This document shows positions 42,211 to 46,457 of a stretch of DNA of 46,457 nucleotides, one piece after another. The notes beneath the pieces are model-generated. The model was not told the origin of the DNA. It worked only from the letters and a program-made list of their open reading frames with translations, and ran no database searches. How positions within the stretch are numbered: position 1 is the stretch's first letter; every line of letters begins with the position of its first letter. A program made the translations under genes and the position numbers. This DNA is from JAVMKJ01 sp031732875 (GTDB lineage Bacteria; Pseudomonadota; Gammaproteobacteria; Competibacterales; Competibacteraceae), in contig JAVMKL010000028.1 of assembly GCA_031732875.1 (NCBI GenBank), positions 1 to 46,457 of the forward strand, read 5' to 3'.

Positions 42211-42846
42211 TCAACTCCGACCCACCAGCACGCCGAGCACTCCCAGCAGCAATACCAACAGGAGTATCTGGGCGATCCGGACCCACCGCAACTGGCGCTG
42301 GAACGCGTCCAGCGCCACCACCTTGCCCAGCAGGGGAGCACCGTCGGGCTGAAGCGCGACCAAGTCAGCGTCCGGCGCGAACCCGGCGCAATATACCTGG
42401 ACGGCGACCTCCCGGCGCGGCGGGGGACTCCAGCGAAAGGACGGATTCAGCAGGACGTGCCACGGTCCCTCCCGGCCGGGTTCGGCTCCCGGCACTTCGA
42501 GGGTCGCCAGCACGCCGGTCCGGAGAGCCAGCCCGGTCGGCCTCAGGCGGGCGACCACCGGCGGACTGTCCCGCAACAACTGGCCGGCCCGGTCCAGTTG
42601 CTGGGACAGCCAGCGGTCCAGATACCGCTGCAATCCGCTCAACGCGGCCACCATCGGCAGCATGACCAGGCCGAGGACCCCGAACAGCAGCAGGTCGAAC
42701 AAATCGCCGTGCGAAAAAACGATGGCCATCACGGCGATCATCCCGCCGAAAATGGTCAGGAACAACAGCATGCTCAACAACAGCATCAGTTGACCCTGCC
42801 TGGCGCCCAGCGGGCGCAAGCGGGGATGAAGGGGAATGTCGGTCAT
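42211..42846 (-). CDS. Multi-pass membrane protein of the Srf-type array
   Basis: This 211-residue protein has two hydrophobic segments near the N-terminus (LMLLLSMLLFLTIFGGMIAV and LLLFGVLGLVMLPMVAAL) and one at the C-terminus (ILLLVLLLGVLGVLVG). Between them lies a soluble domain of about 110 residues with SPPVVARLRPTGLALRTG. I recognise no named family. It begins 89 bp after the srfB stop on the same strand and has srfB-like base composition, so it is likely a partner of SrfB at the inner membrane. Confidence 0.75.
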   Translation of the reverse strand: MTDIPLHPRLRPLGARQGQLMLLLSMLLFLTIFGGMIAVMAIVFSHGDLFDLLLFGVLGLVMLPMVAALSGLQRYLDRWLSQQLDRAGQLLRDSPPVVARLRPTGLALRTGVLATLEVPGAEPGREGPWHVLLNPSFRWSPPPRREVAVQVYCAGFAPDADLVALQPDGAPLLGKVVALDAFQRQLRWVRIAQILLLVLLLGVLGVLVGRS

Positions 42847-42885
42847 CTATAGCCTTTCGAGCACGCCTATACCGCACCATCAATT

Positions 42886-42915
42886 CCCTCCCCCCCTCGC
42901 GGGAGAGGGAGGGGG
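42886..42915. repeat. REP-like palindrome, imperfect, after srfB
   Basis: A C-rich arm (CCCTCCCCCCCTC) faces a G-rich arm (GGGAGAGGGAGGGGG) across GCG. The palindrome core matches the element at the hoxH/hoxW junction in base pattern, but in the opposite orientation to the next element at 42961-42994. The pair therefore resembles a mosaic of inverted REP units. Confidence 0.7.
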
Positions 42916-42934
42916 TAAAATCGAATTGCCCCCT

Positions 42935-45925
42935 TCAAGTCATGGCGGGTGGTTTTGTCATCCCCCCACCCTGGCCCTCCCCCGCGTGGGAGGGAGACTG
43001 GCGCGGGACCTCGCCAGCGCGGGCGGAGATCGAGAAGATGCCGGTATCCAGCCAGTAGCCGTATTCGTCCTTGAGGGTCTGCAATTTCAATTGCACCACC
43101 CCGCCCGGCTGCTGGTTGCCGTCGGCGTCCGCCACGCCAGCCACCTTGAAATCCAGATCCGCGTTCTCGTCGGTGGAGCGCTCCAGCGTGACCTTGAGCG
43201 GTAGCGCTCGAGCGCGGGCGTCCCGCGGTTGGGCGAAGGTCACCCGATACAACGGCGTAGCCGGCCAGCGCTCCACCCCCAGTTGCCGAAACCCCAGGAA
43301 CACCGGGGCGTAGAAATCGAAGGTGGCTTCCGGCAACCGGATCTTGCGGTCTTCCAGTTCCAGATTGGCGAATAGCACGTTCTCCTGCTTGAGCCGGCCA
43401 GTCTGTTCCAGTACACCGACGAAGCGGGCGGTGGATTTCATGCCCAGTTCGCGGCTGCGCAGGTTGAACTTGTACAACTGCCCTTCCGACAGCGCGCAGA
43501 CCATCGCCCCGACCGCCGCCGTGGTCTTGGGATCGGTCAACCGGCCGCTGACCGCGCGGAACGGATACCAGTCGCCGACCCGGTAGGCATGCAGGCTGAC
43601 GATGCGGTCCGGCGGCACCGGCAGCTTGGCCAGAATCGCCGCCCGCACCGCCGGCAGCCGGCAGGGCCGCCCGGAAATCAGCAGGTAGTCGCAGTCGTAC
43701 AGATACACCACCTCGCACAGGTCGCTGAGCACCTGGCCGAGGATGCGGCGCACCGTGGTATCCAGCGCCAGCATGGTGGTCGAGAAGGCGACCTCGGACA
43801 GTTTGAATCCTTGGCCGCCGTCGGCGCGCGCCGCCGCCTCCAGGAACGCCGTTACCTGCTCGTGCGGCCCGGCGCCGGCCGGATACACGTCCGCCAGCCG
43901 CAGCGTCACCGCCTCGTTGCCGGCGCTGAGATCGGCGTTCTCGTAGCGGTGCAGCAGTTCCAGCGCCAGGGGCAGCGCCACCTGGTTGGCGAACTGGCGG
44001 CGCAGGGTCCGGTCGCGCTCGGCCTGATCGCCACGGTTGGCGCCCAGCAACCGGGCCAGCAGTTCCTCGGGATTGGCCGCGCCGTTCCGGCGGAGGGCGT
44101 CCAGCAGCGCCGGCAGCACGTTGCGCTCGATCAGCCCGCACAGCACGTCGTCGCCGGCGATGTTGAAGCCCTCGCGGAATTCCTGGGTCGGCCGCAGCGC
44201 CGTGCCACCTTCCAGTTGATAGGTGGTGACGATCAGATCGGTGGTGCCGCCGCCGATATCGATGCTGGCCAACCGCAGGCAGGGCGCCTCGCCGTAGCCG
44301 TCGCGGACCCGGCCGAACACCTGGAAAAACAACGCGGCGTCGCCCTGGAAATTGTGCTTGACCTCGTTGTAGAGAAACACGATCTGGGTGCCGGTGGCTT
44401 CGTCCCATTGCAGAAACGGTTCCGGAGCCAGGCTCTCGTCCAGCCCCAGCGCCCGCCACGTCAGCCGGATGGCGGTTCCGACCCGGCGGGCGAACAGCTT
44501 GCGCTCGGCCAGCGGCATGGCGGTGGGCATGGTCAGGATCGCCCGCCGCAGCCGGCGCGGCGCTTCGGAATGGACCCGCTCGTAGCGGCGGGCCGGCGAA
44601 TTCGCCTGCGCGAAGGCGTGCAGCAGCACCTCGGCGACGAAGAAGCTCATCAGGGCGCCGCGCGAGAACAGGGCGGTGACGGCCGGCGGCTCGCCGGCCG
44701 TCAGTTCCTCGCCGTCCTCGCGCAGATACCCGACGAAGGGGCCGGTGGTCACCGGTCCGCTGTCGCCGCCGAAACCGTCTGGGCCGGGGTTGAAGCGCCA
44801 GGGGTGATGGCGGGGGTCGGTATCCCACAGATAGCGCTTGGGACCAGACAGCCCGGTGCTGCCCTCGGTACCGTGGCTGAACCAGGACAGCGCCTGGGCC
44901 TCGTAGCCTACCCGCGTCGCCGTCGGCCACAGAAAGGCGCTGGTCCGGCCGCTGCGACGCGACAGCTTCTCGTCGCCGAATGTGCTCCTGACGAACTCGA
45001 TCCGGCTGGGAAAGGGTTCGTCGTAGACCTGTTCCGGCCGCGACAGATCGCGCAGTTCCAGCCGGTAGCTGTCGTTCATGTCCACCGGATCGTCGCCGCT
45101 GGTTTCCATCAGCATCCCGCAAGTGCGCGAATTGCCGATGTCCAGCACCAGATCCACATTGACCAGCCGGTCGAGCCGGGCGGTCGGATCCGGGTCGACG
45201 AAGGTGAAGCGCAGCCGCGGCGGCCGCACCGCCCGGATGAGGACGGTCAACACCGTCAGCCAGGCCGTCACCGGGTCGGGACTGGCGCGCAGTTCGGCCT
45301 CGTCCACCCGGCGCGGAGCGCGGCGGCGCAGTTCGAAGGCGTGGAAGCGCTGGTGCAGCCACTCGCGCACCCACTCCTGCTCCAGGAACCAGCCGGTGTC
45401 GGCCTCGGCGTCGCTCAGGGCGAATTCCTCGCCCGACTGCATGTCCAGCGGGCTGGGTGCGAGGTAGGGCCGGCCCTCGCGGGTCGGCAGCAGTTGGGTG
45501 TCGAAGGCCAGGACGACGCGGTGGGTGTGGCCTTCGGCATCGCGCGCCGGCAGTTGCGCCAGCCGGGCCCGCGCCCAGTTGGTCGGCCCCTTGTCGAACA
45601 GGTGATGGCCGTCCGGGCGCGGCTCGCGCACCCGCAGGAAAGGGACGGGAATCCAGACGCCGTCGAAGATGGCGGCGGCCTTGGCGGCGTTGAGCGAGTA
45701 GACCTGTTCCGGCTTGACCGCCTGCCCGTCCTGGGTCACGAACTGGCCGCTGGCGTCGTCGGCGTACAGGGGGGTCAGCACGGCGCGGCCGTCGGCGCCG
45801 GTTGCCGCCAGGATCGCCCGCGACACCCGCGTTTCGTCCAGATTGAAGCCGAAATCCAGAAACTGGATGGCGGTGTTCGGAATCAGATTGATGAGCGGGC
45901 CGAATGGCTTGAGTTTCGCCAGCAT
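42935..45925 (-). CDS. srfB: SrfB-family actin/Hsp70-fold ATPase (putative virulence factor)
   Basis: This 996-residue protein has the ASKHA phosphate-1 motif in VDLVLDIGNSRTCGML (about residues 255-270), phosphate-2 in ASIDIGGGTTDLIVT (about 552-566), and an adenosine-like motif ISGRPCRLPAVRAAI (about 750) in which the usual GG is replaced by SG. I recognise the SrfB family (Virulence factor SrfB). The first 250 residues are a separate domain. ATG 45925 has AAGGTGG nearby. The last 20 or so residues are coded by the repeat at 42961-42994 and look unstructured. Confidence 0.87.
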   Translation of the reverse strand: MLAKLKPFGPLINLIPNTAIQFLDFGFNLDETRVSRAILAATGADGRAVLTPLYADDASGQFVTQDGQAVKPEQVYSLNAAKAAAIFDGVWIPVPFLRVREPRPDGHHLFDKGPTNWARARLAQLPARDAEGHTHRVVLAFDTQLLPTREGRPYLAPSPLDMQSGEEFALSDAEADTGWFLEQEWVREWLHQRFHAFELRRRAPRRVDEAELRASPDPVTAWLTVLTVLIRAVRPPRLRFTFVDPDPTARLDRLVNVDLVLDIGNSRTCGMLMETSGDDPVDMNDSYRLELRDLSRPEQVYDEPFPSRIEFVRSTFGDEKLSRRSGRTSAFLWPTATRVGYEAQALSWFSHGTEGSTGLSGPKRYLWDTDPRHHPWRFNPGPDGFGGDSGPVTTGPFVGYLREDGEELTAGEPPAVTALFSRGALMSFFVAEVLLHAFAQANSPARRYERVHSEAPRRLRRAILTMPTAMPLAERKLFARRVGTAIRLTWRALGLDESLAPEPFLQWDEATGTQIVFLYNEVKHNFQGDAALFFQVFGRVRDGYGEAPCLRLASIDIGGGTTDLIVTTYQLEGGTALRPTQEFREGFNIAGDDVLCGLIERNVLPALLDALRRNGAANPEELLARLLGANRGDQAERDRTLRRQFANQVALPLALELLHRYENADLSAGNEAVTLRLADVYPAGAGPHEQVTAFLEAAARADGGQGFKLSEVAFSTTMLALDTTVRRILGQVLSDLCEVVYLYDCDYLLISGRPCRLPAVRAAILAKLPVPPDRIVSLHAYRVGDWYPFRAVSGRLTDPKTTAAVGAMVCALSEGQLYKFNLRSRELGMKSTARFVGVLEQTGRLKQENVLFANLELEDRKIRLPEATFDFYAPVFLGFRQLGVERWPATPLYRVTFAQPRDARARALPLKVTLERSTDENADLDFKVAGVADADGNQQPGGVVQLKLQTLKDEYGYWLDTGIFSISARAGEVPRQSPSHAGEGQGGGMTKPPAMT
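42961..42994. repeat. REP-like palindrome inside the srfB 3' end
   Basis: Arms CCCTCCC and GGGAGGG face each other across CCGCGT, preceded by the flank CCCCCCACCCTGG, which parallels the flank of the hoxH/hoxW element. It is read in frame as SPSHAGEGQGGG at the end of SrfB. Confidence 0.75.
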
Positions 45926-46278
45926 GTTTCCCACCTTCGCACGGTTGACGTTGGTTCCCCGCCTTTCATTCTACCGTTCCTTTTCGGTCCTGCCCTGGAA
46001 AATGGCGTGCCGCCTACGAGCTTGCCGTTGCCGCCGCCGGACACGACTGTAAAATTTTCCACCGCGCCCCCTGCCGGGGACGCGACGCTGACCCTGAGTC
46101 GGGGTTCGTTCGGAGTTGGCGAAAAACCCGATGATCCGTTATATACTATTGTGTTATCAAAAGCTTGAATCCGATATTTATCTGGCGCCCACCGCCAGCG
46201 GGAACGCGAGGCGGGAGTATCATGGTGCATTCATCGGGCGGGACTGGCAGCGAAATCGGTATGGATGGGTGGCGAATC
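45926..46278. promoter_or_regulatory. divergent intergenic region between srfB and the GNAT gene
   Basis: This 353-bp gap holds the srfB promoter (a TAGAAT box on the minus strand at 45973-45968 is a possible -10) and the plus-strand promoter at 46116-46145. A 6-bp-arm hairpin (CTGGCG/CGCCAG) sits at 46182-46198. An open frame across it on the minus strand does not look like protein. Confidence 0.4.
46116..46145 (+). promoter_or_regulatory. possible sigma70 promoter of the GNAT gene
   Basis: TTGGCG (46116-46121) and TATATA (46140-46145) are 18 bp apart in a locally AT-rich stretch upstream of the acetyltransferase. The assignment is by hexamer match only. Confidence 0.4.
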
Positions 46279-46457
46279 ATGAACCTCATTCAAGCGCGAG
46301 CCAAAGGCGACCTCGAAGCCGTGCGGACGCTGTTTTGCGAATACCAGCGGTTCCTGGGTGTGGATCTCTGTTTCCAGGGCTTCGAGGAGGAACTGGCGAC
46401 CCTGCCGGGACGCTATGCGCCGCCAAGAGGTCGGTTGCTGCTGGCGCGGGATGGAGA
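46279..46457 (+). CDS. GNAT-family N-acetyltransferase, cut by the window edge
   Basis: The first 59 residues are visible: MNLIQARAKGDLEAVRTLF, then FLGVDLCFQGFEEELATLPG and PPRGRLLLARDG. This is the start of a GNAT acetyl-CoA-dependent transferase, with the usual first strand and helix and the FQGFEEEL segment seen in many small GNATs. The acetyl-CoA loop lies beyond the edge. In-frame ATG codons at 46222 and 46261 could extend it; 46279 fits the domain start. Substrate is unknown. Confidence 0.75.
   Translation, partial: MNLIQARAKGDLEAVRTLFCEYQRFLGVDLCFQGFEEELATLPGRYAPPRGRLLLARDG

Noticed and set aside
42867..45374. 835-codon open frame in another minus-strand frame of srfB
   Set aside because: It is Arg/Gly/Pro-rich shadow sequence with no domain; the srfB frame carries both phosphate motifs.
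32309..45925. Srf-type array as a type VI secretion or phage-tail system
   Set aside because: No TssB/C, Hcp, VgrG, baseplate or sheath proteins are present; the GTPase/ATPase pair belongs to the Srf families instead.
43589..46168. 859-codon open frame on the plus strand opposite srfB
   Set aside because: Composition is typical of an antisense shadow; srfB has clear ATPase motifs in its own frame.

Overview
The window reads as a stretch of chromosome from a GC-rich gammaproteobacterium. The evidence is the tig-clpP-clpX-lon-hupB block, the lpxH/ppiB/aminoacyl-tRNA synthetase/cysS/tRNA/tig order known from pseudomonads and relatives, LpxH (so a lipid A outer membrane), a Braun-type lipoprotein and an iscR-iscS pair. 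A Competibacter-like or Chromatiales-like host would fit the Hox hydrogenase and the type II secretion genes, but that is a guess; nothing here fixes the genus.

Layout. 1-7445 (all minus): five tRNA genes (Pro, Arg, His, Lys, Leu) lead into tig, clpP, clpX, lon and hupB, followed by tRNA-Val and two tRNA-Asp copies, the second cut by the window edge. 7530-13036: cysS and gltX (minus), then two tandem cyclophilins, lpxH and a DUF1249 gene (plus). 13169-15366: iscR, iscS and a pyridoxamine-oxidase-fold gene (plus), without iscU or the rest of the isc operon. 15351-21188: gspF, gspE, gspD and gspC (minus), a type II secretion core without pseudopilin genes. 21494-24600: a His-rich glycine-zipper protein, a hotdog thioesterase, thiD and an alpha/beta hydrolase. 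24539-29651: hoxFUYHW (minus), a cytoplasmic NAD-reducing [NiFe] hydrogenase with its maturation protease. 29914-32203: two L,D-transpeptidases flanking a Lpp-like lipoprotein, which reads as a peptidoglycan/outer-membrane tethering module.

32309-45925 (minus) is the most interesting region, a long operon-like array related to the poorly understood Srf genes (srfA/B/C of Salmonella). In order of transcription it encodes a SrfB actin/Hsp70-fold ATPase, a small multi-pass membrane protein, two secreted Cys-containing proteins of lower GC that look like an insertion, a SrfC dynamin-like GTPase, a SrfA-like single-pass Pro-rich protein, a TAXI-family solute-binding protein without a TRAP permease, a small secreted protein, a single-pass Pro-rich protein ending in a YfaP/DUF2135-like domain, and two small proteins. 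Together they suggest an uncharacterised envelope-spanning machine with a cytoplasmic ATPase and GTPase, two periplasm-reaching tethers and exported binding proteins.

Palindromic GC-rich repeats of one family sit exactly at gene ends. One supplies the hoxH stop codon and the proposed hoxW start; two more lie at the srfB 3' end. The right edge holds the start of a GNAT acetyltransferase on the plus strand.
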